64,000 nt of DNA from DATJGR01 sp041739525. Lineage in GTDB: Bacteria > Pseudomonadota > Gammaproteobacteria > Pseudomonadales > Azotimanducaceae. The DNA lies in the NCBI GenBank assembly GCA_041739525.1, contig JBGSNQ010000022.1, forward strand, positions 92,971 to 156,970, in the 5' to 3' direction. The position numbers and the translations under genes are program-made. Positions 35,069 through 44,054 of the stretch are shown in pieces; the first letter of the stretch is position 1; each line of letters begins with the position of its first letter. Under the pieces are notes generated by a model, which saw only the letters and a program-made list of their open reading frames with translations, was not told the origin of the DNA and ran no database searches.

Positions 35069-36171
35069 TGGATGAACGGCGCCGACGGATGTGCCCGTGG
35101 ATAATCGCGCAGATACGTGAAGTACTTGCCGAGAACGCGGTCGGAGCGCGTGAGCGTGCCGGGGCGGAACCGCATCGAACTCATCACGTTCGTGTCTTCG
35201 CCGACGATGCCCATCTCGGTGAGCATGCAGAGATCGATGAATGCCTCGTCGGCCGCACGGTCGGATGTCGCTTGTGCCGCGATCACCAGGAAGTTCCTAG
35301 ACAAGCCCGGGCGCGGCAAGCCCATCGGCACCATGAAACCGAACCAGCGGCCTTCCAGATAGGCGCTCTGGTAGTACAACGACGTGCCCCAGATGCCGAC
35401 GTGCCATTTAACGCGTGCGCCGGAATCGAAGAAGCCGTCGAACTCGTACTGCATCGAGAAATTGTCCCACTGCACCAGATCGTAAGGATCGCTATCGAAC
35501 TTCACGCGATGCAGGGTTTTGATGTGCTGGATGTCGGGTGTGTTCGCGCATTGCACCCACGGGTCTACTGGCATCAACTGCGGCAGTTCGATCGTTTTGG
35601 CGAGCAGTGTTTCGGTGGGAAACGGGAAGCTCGGCACGTCGAACAAGGGCGTTTCGCCGTTGAACGCCCAGACGATTCCCCAACGTTCGAGCGAAGGGAA
35701 TACGAACAGGCATGCATGTGCCGGTGCAGCATCGCCGATCGCGGTTTTGGCACACGCGCCGTTGCTTGCGTATTCCCAATGATGGAAACCGCAGCGCAGA
35801 TGGTCACCCACCACCGCACCCGCTTCGAGGCTGGCGCCCATGTGGGGACAGAAGGCGCTCATCACTCGCGCAACGCCGTCGCGTGCGCGCCACACGACTA
35901 CACGTCCGTCGAGGAAGTCGTAACCCTTTACTGCACCGTTGGCGACATCGCTCGCGAGGCAAATCGGGAACCAGGATTGCGAGAAGAGGCCATCGGTTCC
36001 TTCGGGTGGAATCGGACTCGCGATACGTTTCGACGGCACCACGGCCTCGGCCTGATCGATGCGATCGATCGGGTTGCTGAGTAGCGGTGCGGCGCGAACC
36101 GCCGCGATGGCTTCGACGGGTAACAGGTCGAGTGCGGACGTCGTCTTCGGTGTAGTCGTGGTCTCGCTCAT
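35065..36171 (-). CDS. Rieske non-heme iron oxygenase, alpha subunit
   Basis: A 368-residue ring-hydroxylating-type oxygenase. The Rieske [2Fe-2S] motif is C108-x-H110 with C127-x2-H130 (SAFCPHMGASLEAG and LRCGFHHWEYASNG). The mononuclear iron site in the catalytic domain is NTPDIQHIKTLHRVKFD, with the bridging D213 and His ligands H216 and H221. It should hydroxylate or dealkylate a hydrophobic compound with electrons from a reductase and ferredoxin not encoded here. Start ATG 36171 is chosen by length and N-terminal fit; the ribosome site is weak. Overlap with the SRPBCC gene and adjacency to the dimethylformamidase-like gene place it in an amide- or aromatic-degradation setting. Confidence 0.9.
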   Translation of the reverse strand: MSETTTTPKTTSALDLLPVEAIAAVRAAPLLSNPIDRIDQAEAVVPSKRIASPIPPEGTDGLFSQSWFPICLASDVANGAVKGYDFLDGRVVVWRARDGVARVMSAFCPHMGASLEAGAVVGDHLRCGFHHWEYASNGACAKTAIGDAAPAHACLFVFPSLERWGIVWAFNGETPLFDVPSFPFPTETLLAKTIELPQLMPVDPWVQCANTPDIQHIKTLHRVKFDSDPYDLVQWDNFSMQYEFDGFFDSGARVKWHVGIWGTSLYYQSAYLEGRWFGFMVPMGLPRPGLSRNFLVIAAQATSDRAADEAFIDLCMLTEMGIVGEDTNVMSSMRFRPGTLTRSDRVLGKYFTYLRDYPRAHPSAPFIQ

Positions 36172-36227
36172 CGTTGAAATGCTCGCTGAGTGGATGCTGG
36201 TGATTAAAGCGTCCGTCCGGGTGCTTC

Positions 36228-38381
36228 TCAACCCGAAGTCGGGTGCGGGAACTCGAACGGCGTTGGGTCGATGAACCGGCGCAGCATGTTGCCGGTGAGC
36301 CGCGCGATGTCGTTGTCGTAGTCGTTCGTGGACAGTGCACCGGCGTAAGAGATCGAGCCCGTGCTGAATACTGCGCCGCCGGCGGGTGTTTCGAAGAACG
36401 TCATGTCGGCGCGGATCTCGGGATCGTTGGCGGGTGGCCGCATCATGAACAGTTCTTCCTTCACGCGCAGCATGCCGGGCTTGTGATTCTCTGAACTCGC
36501 GATCACGACCGCGTGCGGCGGTGAACCGAGCGCGGCGTCGTAGCGATCGATCTCCTCACCGGCCGCGCCGCCGCCTTGAGTGCCGTGGGCGCCGATGATC
36601 TCGCCTGCGTCGACGCCCTCCATCGCGAATGCGACGCGCGGGTTCGATGCGTCCGGCGTGAGTCTGTAGTGCGTGCCGCCGTCGAAACCCTGCGCAGCGA
36701 AACCGATGCCAACGAGCGCATTAGGGGGCCGGCCGATACGTCGCCAGAGACCGCCATATTCGCCGGTGAACGCGTGGTAGTACTCGCCGGGTTCGGAGAT
36801 CCACGCGCGCGTGCCGTCTTCCGCGCGACGCACCTCGATGATCGCCGGATTGTCGGGACAATACGCGATGCGCCAGTAGAAGCCGTTGCCGCCCATGTAC
36901 ATGAGGCGCCCGCCGTGATCGAGCCATTCGGCGAGACCATCGAGCATCGCGGTGGAGTGATACTCCGGGTGTGTACCGGTAATGACGGCGCGGTAGCCGG
37001 CCAGCGCGGTCGCACCGTCGCGATGCAACACTTCGTCAGTGATTACGTCGAACGGTTGGCCGATACGGTGCAGCCACGCGATGAGATTGGTATCGGCCAC
37101 GAACGACCACGGCATGCCCTTCGGCTTCAGGTTCAGCACGGGTCGCAAGCGCGACGAAAAGTGCACGCCGCTGCCGTCGCGATGATGGTCGTAGAGCGAA
37201 CGGCCCACTTCGGGATGTGCAGCGAGATACGCTTCGTTGGCGAAACGCGGTTCGCGAGGAACGTAAACGCCGTTCGAGAAGCCGAGGTGCTGATTCGCGT
37301 ACGCGAGGTAAGTGGCGGTGGATGCGAGGAGTGCCACCGCGGCCCGGCGACCCGCCGGTGGCCCGACGAAAAATGTCACGTAGTCTTCGCTTTCGCCGAA
37401 CGTGAGCTTCACCGCGTACACGCCCGACGGCAGGTCGTCCGGAACGGTCCAGCGGATGCTGGGGCGCCAGCCGGCGTCGGTGAGGTCGTCGTCGTGAAAG
37501 TGGATTGCGGCGTACTGCGACGGATCTTCGCGCCAGTTGAACACGTCGCCGCGCCAGTGCACGCCCCTCACCGCGCGTGTTGGGGTCTGATATAGCGTGC
37601 CGTGCCGGCCATGGCCGGAAACGTCTGTTACGACACTGGTCTCGATGCCGGTCGCGAAGTCCCATGCACCGAGCATCTCCGGCCGGGCAGGGCGCGTCGC
37701 CTCGACGTCTGCGCAGGCAACGGCGGTATCGATCGCCGCTCCGTAGATGCGCACCGCTTCGATACGTCCGTTGAAGTGGCCGGTACCTGGTGCTTGACGC
37801 GCCAGTTCCCAATCGCCGCGCGGAATCGATGGGCGGTGCGGCAAGCGATGCGTCGTCGTGCTCTTGATGGGTCGTTCGGAAGAGGCGGTGGCAGCGCCAT
37901 CGATCTGCACCTCGATCGACGCGCCGATTGCCACCGCGATGCGGTACCAGCGGCGTTCGAGCAGGGTGGCCGTGATCTCGACGCGCCAGTTGCCGATGAC
38001 GACGGCGATGCCGGATGCGTTCACAGCCACGCGAAAGTTGCCGCCGCGAATGACGGTCTGGTCGCGCGGCTCGAGCAGCGTGGGGTACAGGTAGAGCGCG
38101 ACCGTCGGAGAATCGGTCGCCGGCAGGTCGGGCAGCACCGCGTACGAACCCGGAAGCAACGGTTGCTGCTCGGCCGCGTAGCGACCTCGCAAGGAGGACT
38201 CGACCGCGATCTCGCGGAAGCCGGTGCCGTGAGGTCGCGCGTCGCCGCTGATGAGCCGCACCAGCGTCGCGTCGTATTCGCCCGGCGCGTCGCAACTGAT
38301 GCAGATGTTCAACGCGTCGCCCGCACGAACCGACAACGGATCGGCGTAACCGACGATTTCTTTGACGAAGCGGGCGGGCAT
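36228..38381 (-). CDS. N,N-dimethylformamidase large-subunit-like protein
   Basis: A 717-residue protein resembling the beta (large) subunit of dimethylformamidase. A beta-sandwich N-terminal part (VGYADPLSVRAGDALNICIS) is followed by a LamG-like segment (GHFNGRIEAVRIYGAAID, MLGAWDFATGIE). The C-terminal catalytic-type domain contains VYAVKLTFGESEDYVTFFV, TATYLAYANQHLGFSN and the VITGTHPEYHSTAMLDGL region. The start at 38381 has AGAGG 7 nt upstream. The small subunit (DmfA1) is not in the window, so activity alone is uncertain. The gene ends 57 bp before the Rieske oxygenase start, with the erythromycin-esterase-like gene 10 bp upstream. Confidence 0.8.
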   Translation of the reverse strand: MPARFVKEIVGYADPLSVRAGDALNICISCDAPGEYDATLVRLISGDARPHGTGFREIAVESSLRGRYAAEQQPLLPGSYAVLPDLPATDSPTVALYLYPTLLEPRDQTVIRGGNFRVAVNASGIAVVIGNWRVEITATLLERRWYRIAVAIGASIEVQIDGAATASSERPIKSTTTHRLPHRPSIPRGDWELARQAPGTGHFNGRIEAVRIYGAAIDTAVACADVEATRPARPEMLGAWDFATGIETSVVTDVSGHGRHGTLYQTPTRAVRGVHWRGDVFNWREDPSQYAAIHFHDDDLTDAGWRPSIRWTVPDDLPSGVYAVKLTFGESEDYVTFFVGPPAGRRAAVALLASTATYLAYANQHLGFSNGVYVPREPRFANEAYLAAHPEVGRSLYDHHRDGSGVHFSSRLRPVLNLKPKGMPWSFVADTNLIAWLHRIGQPFDVITDEVLHRDGATALAGYRAVITGTHPEYHSTAMLDGLAEWLDHGGRLMYMGGNGFYWRIAYCPDNPAIIEVRRAEDGTRAWISEPGEYYHAFTGEYGGLWRRIGRPPNALVGIGFAAQGFDGGTHYRLTPDASNPRVAFAMEGVDAGEIIGAHGTQGGGAAGEEIDRYDAALGSPPHAVVIASSENHKPGMLRVKEELFMMRPPANDPEIRADMTFFETPAGGAVFSTGSISYAGALSTNDYDNDIARLTGNMLRRFIDPTPFEFPHPTSG

Positions 38382-38391
38382 GAACTGACCT

Positions 38392-39609
38392 CTATGGCTG
38401 CATCGGTGTGACCCGCGGCACGAAGTAGATCGCGTCCGCTTGCGACGGCAGGTGCACGGGCACCATGAGGTTGTACATGTGCCCGACGCCGACGTCACGC
38501 GCCAGTGCGTCGGCGCCGGGTGCCACCGGAACGATGAGCGGCACGCCTCGCCGCGCCAGCTGCGCATTGAGCGATTCGGCGGGGTAGCGCGCCGTGCGGG
38601 GCAAGTCCGGGAACGGCTGACCGTCTTCGCCGCCGCCGTACAGTAGCCAGACGGAATAGATTGGCAACGTCAGATCGGCGGCGAGGTGATGTCCCAACGA
38701 CCTCACCCGGTCGCCGCCGGGGCCGACACCGATGCTCGCGATTCGATCGTCGTTCTTGGCAAGGTGAAATGCGTGTGCCATCAGCACGAGCACCTCGTCG
38801 TCGGCGAGCGATGCGCGCATCCGGTCCACCCGGCGCTTCAACGTCGTTTCGCGATATGCCATCGCCGGCCGCAACGCGTCGTAGTCGGCGGCCGGATGAG
38901 CGAGCGCAGTGTAATGCAGCGTCTCGATCATCGATTGCAGGTCCTCGCGCATCTCCGCGATCGCCGGCTCGTTGGAATGCGGCAGCAGCGCCATCGAGGA
39001 TGAGAGCCGGTCCGCCTCGTCGGACAGCGTCTCGCCAGGTACACGAGCGAAGCGCGCCCAGAACGCGGGACTGGCTCCGGGCACATTGCGGCGCACTTCG
39101 ACATCCGCGTAGCCGGCGCCCGCCGCGTCGATGTCGAATCCGAAAAAGCGCAGCGACCGAACCGCGCGCAGACCTCGATAGAAGCGCGCCTGTTCCGCTT
39201 TGAAAAGCGCCGTGGGATAGGCGTCGAATGACGCGCGCAAAACGCCGGTCGGCCAGTCGTCGCGATCGGAGCGGACGTGGCTGCGATCGCCGAACGTTGC
39301 CAGCCGGTCGAGATGCGCTTCGTCGCCGTCGGCAAGATAGCGGGCTACGTCGCGACCGTCGGACCAACCGAGCTCCTCGCCAACGACCAGACGATGGTGC
39401 GTGGCAAGCCGACGCAGCCACCACAATCTGAAGTCGGTCTTCTCGTGAATGAAGTGATTCGTTTCGCCGAGGAAGACCAGGCGCGCGTGCGCGAGTGCGG
39501 TGTCGACGGCGGCGAGGCGGCGATGGTCCGTGGGTTCGGGCGTGTGGGTGGCAGGATCGAGGCGAATGGCGTGTTCGTCGAGCCATTGGTCGATCGCGCG
39601 ATCCTTCAC
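38392..39609 (-). CDS. Erythromycin esterase-like protein
   Basis: A 405-residue protein of the erythromycin esterase/EreA superfamily. The first conserved region, LVFLGETNHFIHEKTDFRLWWL, carries the Glu and His of the active site, followed by GEELGWSDGRDVARYL. Others are DAYPTALFKAEQARFYRGLR, FFGFDIDAAGAGY and VLVLMAHAFHLAKNDDRIAS with the second His. The GTG at 39609 overlaps the stop of the ClpX-zinc-finger gene by 4 bp. Members hydrolyse ester or succinoglycan-like bonds; many have no macrolide activity. In context it may act with the neighbouring dimethylformamidase-like protein. Confidence 0.85.
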   Translation of the reverse strand: MKDRAIDQWLDEHAIRLDPATHTPEPTDHRRLAAVDTALAHARLVFLGETNHFIHEKTDFRLWWLRRLATHHRLVVGEELGWSDGRDVARYLADGDEAHLDRLATFGDRSHVRSDRDDWPTGVLRASFDAYPTALFKAEQARFYRGLRAVRSLRFFGFDIDAAGAGYADVEVRRNVPGASPAFWARFARVPGETLSDEADRLSSSMALLPHSNEPAIAEMREDLQSMIETLHYTALAHPAADYDALRPAMAYRETTLKRRVDRMRASLADDEVLVLMAHAFHLAKNDDRIASIGVGPGGDRVRSLGHHLAADLTLPIYSVWLLYGGGEDGQPFPDLPRTARYPAESLNAQLARRGVPLIVPVAPGADALARDVGVGHMYNLMVPVHLPSQADAIYFVPRVTPMQP

Positions 39610-39947
39610 GAGAACCGTTCCCAGGCAGCCTGACGGGAGATTCCCAGTGCATCGCCGATGCGGCCCCAGCTGACGCCGCGCCGCCGCAACAGGTCGATGT
39701 GCTCCTGCAGCACCGTGCGCACTGCTTCGACGGCGGCCGAGGAAGGCCGCAGCGTGGTGAGCAGCGCGTCGTCGCTGAGCGATTCCCAACCCGGAAAGTC
39801 AGTGTGCGGTCTGCCCGCGAGGATGTCGTTGCACAGCGCGACGCAGGCGTCGCAGATGTAGATGCCGGATCCGGCGATGAGCTTCTCTACGACCGAGTCG
39901 TCGCGGCGGCAGAACGAACAATAGAGCGGCTGTTTGCGGCGCGGCAT
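39606..39947 (-). CDS. ClpX-type zinc-finger protein with C-terminal helix-turn-helix
   Basis: A 113-residue protein. The N-terminal half is a C4 zinc finger of the ClpX ZBD type: YCSFCRRDD with C10 and C13, and IYICDACVALCNDIL with C32 and C35. The C-terminal third is a helix-turn-helix (VSWGRIGDALGISRQAAWERFS), so it may bind DNA while dimerising through the zinc domain. It has no AAA+ domain. The GTG of the erythromycin-esterase-like gene overlaps its TGA, so both are made together; a regulator of that operon is the simplest reading. Confidence 0.8.
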   Translation of the reverse strand: MPRRKQPLYCSFCRRDDSVVEKLIAGSGIYICDACVALCNDILAGRPHTDFPGWESLSDDALLTTLRPSSAAVEAVRTVLQEHIDLLRRRGVSWGRIGDALGISRQAAWERFS

Positions 39948-39976
39948 CGATCGACTCGCGTTTCGATCCGGATCGA

Positions 39977-40013
39977 TGCGTCAAGATCTACCTGACACAC
40001 GCTTTGCGTCAAG
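39977..40013. repeat. Direct repeat of TGCGTCAAG upstream of the zinc-finger gene
   Basis: TGCGTCAAG occurs at 39977-39985 and at 40005-40013, 28 bp apart start to start. Read on the minus strand each gives CTTGACGCA, which includes a TTGACG similar to a -35 box. They lie 30-66 bp upstream of the ClpX-zinc-finger start and could be a promoter element plus an operator for the encoded HTH; the second overlaps the last codons of pheC. Confidence 0.35.
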
Positions 40014-40795
40014 GTTGGCTTGACGGCGTGTCGAGATAGAGCTTCGTAACTTTCGCGAGATCGCCGCTCGATGTGATGCGCGCCAGCCATACGTTGAGCC
40101 ACGCCTGCCAGCGCGGATCCTTGGGAACCAGATACGCCTTCGCCACGTGCTCGAACAACGGAGGCGGATCGGCCACGCACAGCGCTGGGTTCGCGCGCGC
40201 TTCGAGGCGCGCCTCTACCGCGTCGGTGATCATCACGTCGGCCGCGCCAGTCGCGAGCGCGGTGAAGATGGTGCGATTGTCCGCATGCATCACGACGCGC
40301 GCGTTGGGTAGACGATCACGGACGAAGCGTTCGTTCGTGCCGCCCGGATTCACGATGATCGTTACCGATGGGTCGTTGAGTTGCGCAAGCGTTTCGAATG
40401 TACGATCCGCCGCGCATCGCGTCAGCGCAGTCTTGCCTGTCTCGAGGTACGGCGTGGTGAAGCAACCGACTGACGCGCGTTCGGCAGTTACGGATACGCC
40501 GCTCATTGCGATGTCGTAGCGGTTGGCCTGCAGATCCGCGACTAGCGTCGACCAGGTGGTGTCTATCCATTGCAGCGGAACGCCGAGCGCGTCCGCGAGG
40601 CGGTGTGCGAGGTCGACGTCGATTCCAGCCGGCGTGCCGGAGGCGTCGGTGAAGCTGAACGGTCGGTAGTCGTTCGTGTGCGCCACCCGCAACGCACCGC
40701 GCGTGTGAATGTCGGCGAGTACGTCGCGGCCATCGCCGTCACAGTGGGTTTCGCCGTTCGCGTTGCACGCGAACAGAACGAACGCGATGAACAGT

Positions 40796-40815
<20 letters not shown>
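40009..40815 (-). CDS. pheC: Cyclohexadienyl dehydratase (PheC-like)
   Basis: A 268-residue periplasmic protein, the same length as Pseudomonas PheC. Signal peptide (LFIAFVLFACNANGE) is followed by RVAHTNDYRPFSFTDASGTP, YDIAMSGVSVTAER, IIVNPGGTNERFVRDRLPNA, MHADNRTIFTALATGAADVM and MITDAVEARLEARANPALC, which match PheC over the full length. PheC converts prephenate or arogenate to phenylpyruvate or phenylalanine in the periplasm, using the solute-binding protein fold; an amino-acid binding protein is the alternative. The GTG start lies inside the end of pspF (20-bp overlap), which is unusual for an aromatic-biosynthesis gene. Confidence 0.85.
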
Positions 40816-41851
<1,036 letters not shown>

Positions 41852-41972
41852 TGGGTGATTCTGCCAACTGTTGGCGATATCCACCATGACCCGACATGGC
41901 GAGATTGCTCACGCGATGGCGATCCGGTATGAATATCGTTGTACATCATTGGCTTACTGAGAACCTCCGAAG

Positions 41973-41988
41973 TGGCACGAATACTGAT
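41973..41988 (+). promoter_or_regulatory. Sigma-54 promoter candidate upstream of pspA
   Basis: TGGCACG at 41973-41979 is an exact -24 box, followed by a 4-nt spacer and CTGAT at the -12 position, where the consensus is TTGC and enterobacterial psp promoters have TTGT. It lies about 50 bp before the pspA start, in the 188-bp region shared with pspF, exactly where a PspF-driven promoter is expected. The -12 element is weak. Confidence 0.55.
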
Positions 41989-42039
41989 AAGGGGAATTGA
42001 CGGAATCTTTCCAGTCGTAAGCCTCAGGAGGCAACGCAG

Positions 42040-42744
42040 ATGAGCATATTTTCCCGCATGACGGACATCATCAATTCCAATCTGAACGCTTTGCTCGACA
42101 AGGCCGAAGATCCGGAAAAGATGGTCCGCCTCATCATCCAGGAGATGGAAGAAACCCTCGTGGAGGTCCGCACCACGTCGGCTCGTACCATCGCAGACAA
42201 GAAGGAACTCGTTCGCCGTCGTGACTGGCTGAAGGAAGAGGCGGGTGAATGGGAACGCAAAGCCGAGGTCGCCATCCGCAAAGGCCGTGACGATCTCGCC
42301 CGTGCCGCGCTGGTCGAGCGCAACAAAGCGAGCGAAGGCGCCGAGTCGGCTACGCGCGAACTGCAGTTGCTCGAGGAGACCCTCGCGAAGTTGTCGGAGG
42401 ACACCGGCGCACTGCAGAACAAGATCAAGGACGCGAAGACCCGCCAGAACGCGATCATCATGCGCGGCAAGGCGGCCAAGACGCGTCTTGGGGTAAAGCG
42501 GCAGCTGAACGACGCGAACCTCGACGACGCGATCCATCGCTTCGAACAGTACGAACGCAAGATGGACGATCTGGAAGGGCAGATCGAAGCGTTCGATCTG
42601 GGTCAGCGCACGCTGGCCGACGAAATCAAGGACCTGGAAGGCGGCGAAAAGATCGATGAAGATCTGAAAGCACTGAAGGTGCGAGTCGGCGGCGGTCAAT
42701 CCCCGGCGGGGACAACGTCGGCGGGCGGTTCGCAATCTAATTAG
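42040..42744 (+). CDS. pspA: PspA, phage shock protein A
   Basis: A 234-residue ESCRT-III/Vipp1-like protein, nearly all helical: SIFSRMTDIINSNLNALLDKAEDPEKM at the N-terminus (the membrane-binding amphipathic helix), then MVRLIIQEMEETLVEVRTTSARTIADKKEL and a long coiled coil. The last ~20 residues are a Gly/Ser tail. AGGAGG at 42026-42031 is the ribosome site. It represses PspF by binding it and, on membrane damage, moves to the membrane and stabilises it. Confidence 0.95.
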   Translation: MSIFSRMTDIINSNLNALLDKAEDPEKMVRLIIQEMEETLVEVRTTSARTIADKKELVRRRDWLKEEAGEWERKAEVAIRKGRDDLARAALVERNKASEGAESATRELQLLEETLAKLSEDTGALQNKIKDAKTRQNAIIMRGKAAKTRLGVKRQLNDANLDDAIHRFEQYERKMDDLEGQIEAFDLGQRTLADEIKDLEGGEKIDEDLKALKVRVGGGQSPAGTTSAGGSQSN

Positions 42745-42752
42745 GAGCAGCG

Positions 42753-43019
42753 ATGGACGGAGTCGTTGTCGCGTTCTTTGTTCCGACGATCGTTTTTCTC
42801 GTCATCGTTGCGCCGATGTGGATCCTCATGCATTACCGCAGCAAGCAACGGGCAAGCAGCGAACTGTCGGCCGAAGAGCGCCAGTTGCTCGAACTGCTGT
42901 CGGTGCGAGCCGAACGCATGGGCGAGCGGATCGAGACGCTCGAATCGATCCTCGACGATGAGACCCCCGGTTGGCGGGCGCGGTTGTCGGCGCAGGAATA
43001 TTCGAAGGTGGGATCGTGA
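42753..43019 (+). CDS. pspB: PspB, phage shock protein B
   Basis: An 88-residue protein with one N-terminal transmembrane helix (VVVAFFVPTIVFLVIVAPMWILM) and a charged leucine-zipper-like cytoplasmic part (LSAEERQLLELLSVRAERMGERIETLESIL). PspB and PspC together sense membrane stress and release PspA from PspF. It begins 8 bp after pspA and its stop overlaps the pspC start (GTGA). Confidence 0.9.
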   Translation: MDGVVVAFFVPTIVFLVIVAPMWILMHYRSKQRASSELSAEERQLLELLSVRAERMGERIETLESILDDETPGWRARLSAQEYSKVGS

Positions 43020-43750
43020 GCGACAATCGAAGCGACCCACGTAGTGACGCGCGTGACGATGCACGCACCGAGTTTCAACGCTCGGTGGAGCGCCTCGAAA
43101 AGGCAGTGCAGGGGTTCGTCTCCGCGACGAACGAACACGTAACGAACCGCGCGGCGGATTTTGTCGACGACACGGCCGACCGGCTCGAGCGCGAACTGCG
43201 CAGCCGACGCGGACAACGCGACGACGATCAGGATCGCTACGAGTCGAAGCAGGGGCGCCGCGAGCGTCACCGGGAAGCGCGTTGGGAACGGCGCAGCCGC
43301 CGTCGCCAGGCGCGGTGGCAGGCCATGGCGGGCTCACCGGGTTACCGCACCACGCGCGTGTATCAGGACAAACGACGCCAGAAGATTGCAGGCGTCTGCG
43401 CGGGCATTGCCCGCTACTTCGGCGTCGAAGTCTGGGTGGTGCGCGGTATGGCGATCACCGGTCTGATCTTCATGCCGTCGGTCGTGATCCCGGCATACAT
43501 CATCGCGGCGTTCGTGTTGCCGAAAGCACCGACCGACGAAACCGCGCCGGAGGATCCCGCGGTGGAGAAGAACCGCACCGATCATTCGTCACCGGCACCG
43601 GAACTCGGCGCACGGCTTTCGCCGCGCCGCAGTCTACGCGGCGTGCAGGCGGACCTGGACCAGATCGAACTGAAACTGCGCCGCATGGAATCGCATGTGA
43701 CGTCGGGCCAGTTCGAACTGCAACGCGAACTCAAGCGGATCGACGCCTGA
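43016..43750 (+). CDS. pspC: PspC with extended N- and C-termini
   Basis: A 244-residue protein, about twice the length of E. coli PspC (119 residues). The PspC domain (about residues 122-165) is clear: QKIAGVCAGIARYFGVEVW, then VVRGMAITGLIFMPSVVIPAYIIAAFVLPK. It is preceded by about 115 charged residues with a coiled-coil core (EFQRSVERLEKAVQGFVSA), including an Arg-rich run, and followed by a C-terminal helix (VQADLDQIELKLRRMESHV). The GTG start overlaps the pspB stop. Extended PspC proteins occur in other proteobacteria, but I cannot say how common this architecture is. Confidence 0.88.
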   Translation: MSDNRSDPRSDARDDARTEFQRSVERLEKAVQGFVSATNEHVTNRAADFVDDTADRLERELRSRRGQRDDDQDRYESKQGRRERHREARWERRSRRRQARWQAMAGSPGYRTTRVYQDKRRQKIAGVCAGIARYFGVEVWVVRGMAITGLIFMPSVVIPAYIIAAFVLPKAPTDETAPEDPAVEKNRTDHSSPAPELGARLSPRRSLRGVQADLDQIELKLRRMESHVTSGQFELQRELKRIDA

Positions 43751-43806
43751 ACGGCGCCCCGCACTACTCGACGAGGCGACTCTTCACAAGATCACGGGGA
43801 ACACCC

Positions 43807-44037
43807 ATGGATTTCTTCACGTTTCTCTTTCTAACGGTTCTGATCGGTTGCTCGATTCCGCTGATGAAGCTGTGGCAGGACGGACGCCGGCAGCGGTTGC
43901 CCGATGCCGGTGTGACGACCCAACTGCAACGCCAGGTGGATGCGCTGCAAGAGCGCGTCGAAGTGCTCGAGAAGATTGTCACCGATCAGAAGTACCAGCT
44001 GCAGCGCGAACTCGCTTCGCTGGACGACACACCGTAG
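43807..44037 (+). CDS. Small membrane coiled-coil protein, fourth gene of the psp operon
   Basis: A 76-residue protein with one N-terminal membrane helix (FFTFLFLTVLIGCSIPLM) and a cytoplasmic coiled coil (QLQRQVDALQERVEVLEKIVTDQKYQLQREL). It is similar in size and layout to PspB, but the sequence differs. GGGGA lies 6-10 nt before the ATG at 43807. The gap to pspC is about 56 bp, same strand. Its C-terminal end, KYQLQRELASLDD, resembles the ends of PspC (QFELQRELKRIDA), suggesting a shared coiled-coil interaction. Confidence 0.75.
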   Translation: MDFFTFLFLTVLIGCSIPLMKLWQDGRRQRLPDAGVTTQLQRQVDALQERVEVLEKIVTDQKYQLQRELASLDDTP

Positions 44038-44054
44038 CCCGAGCCGCAGCGTCG

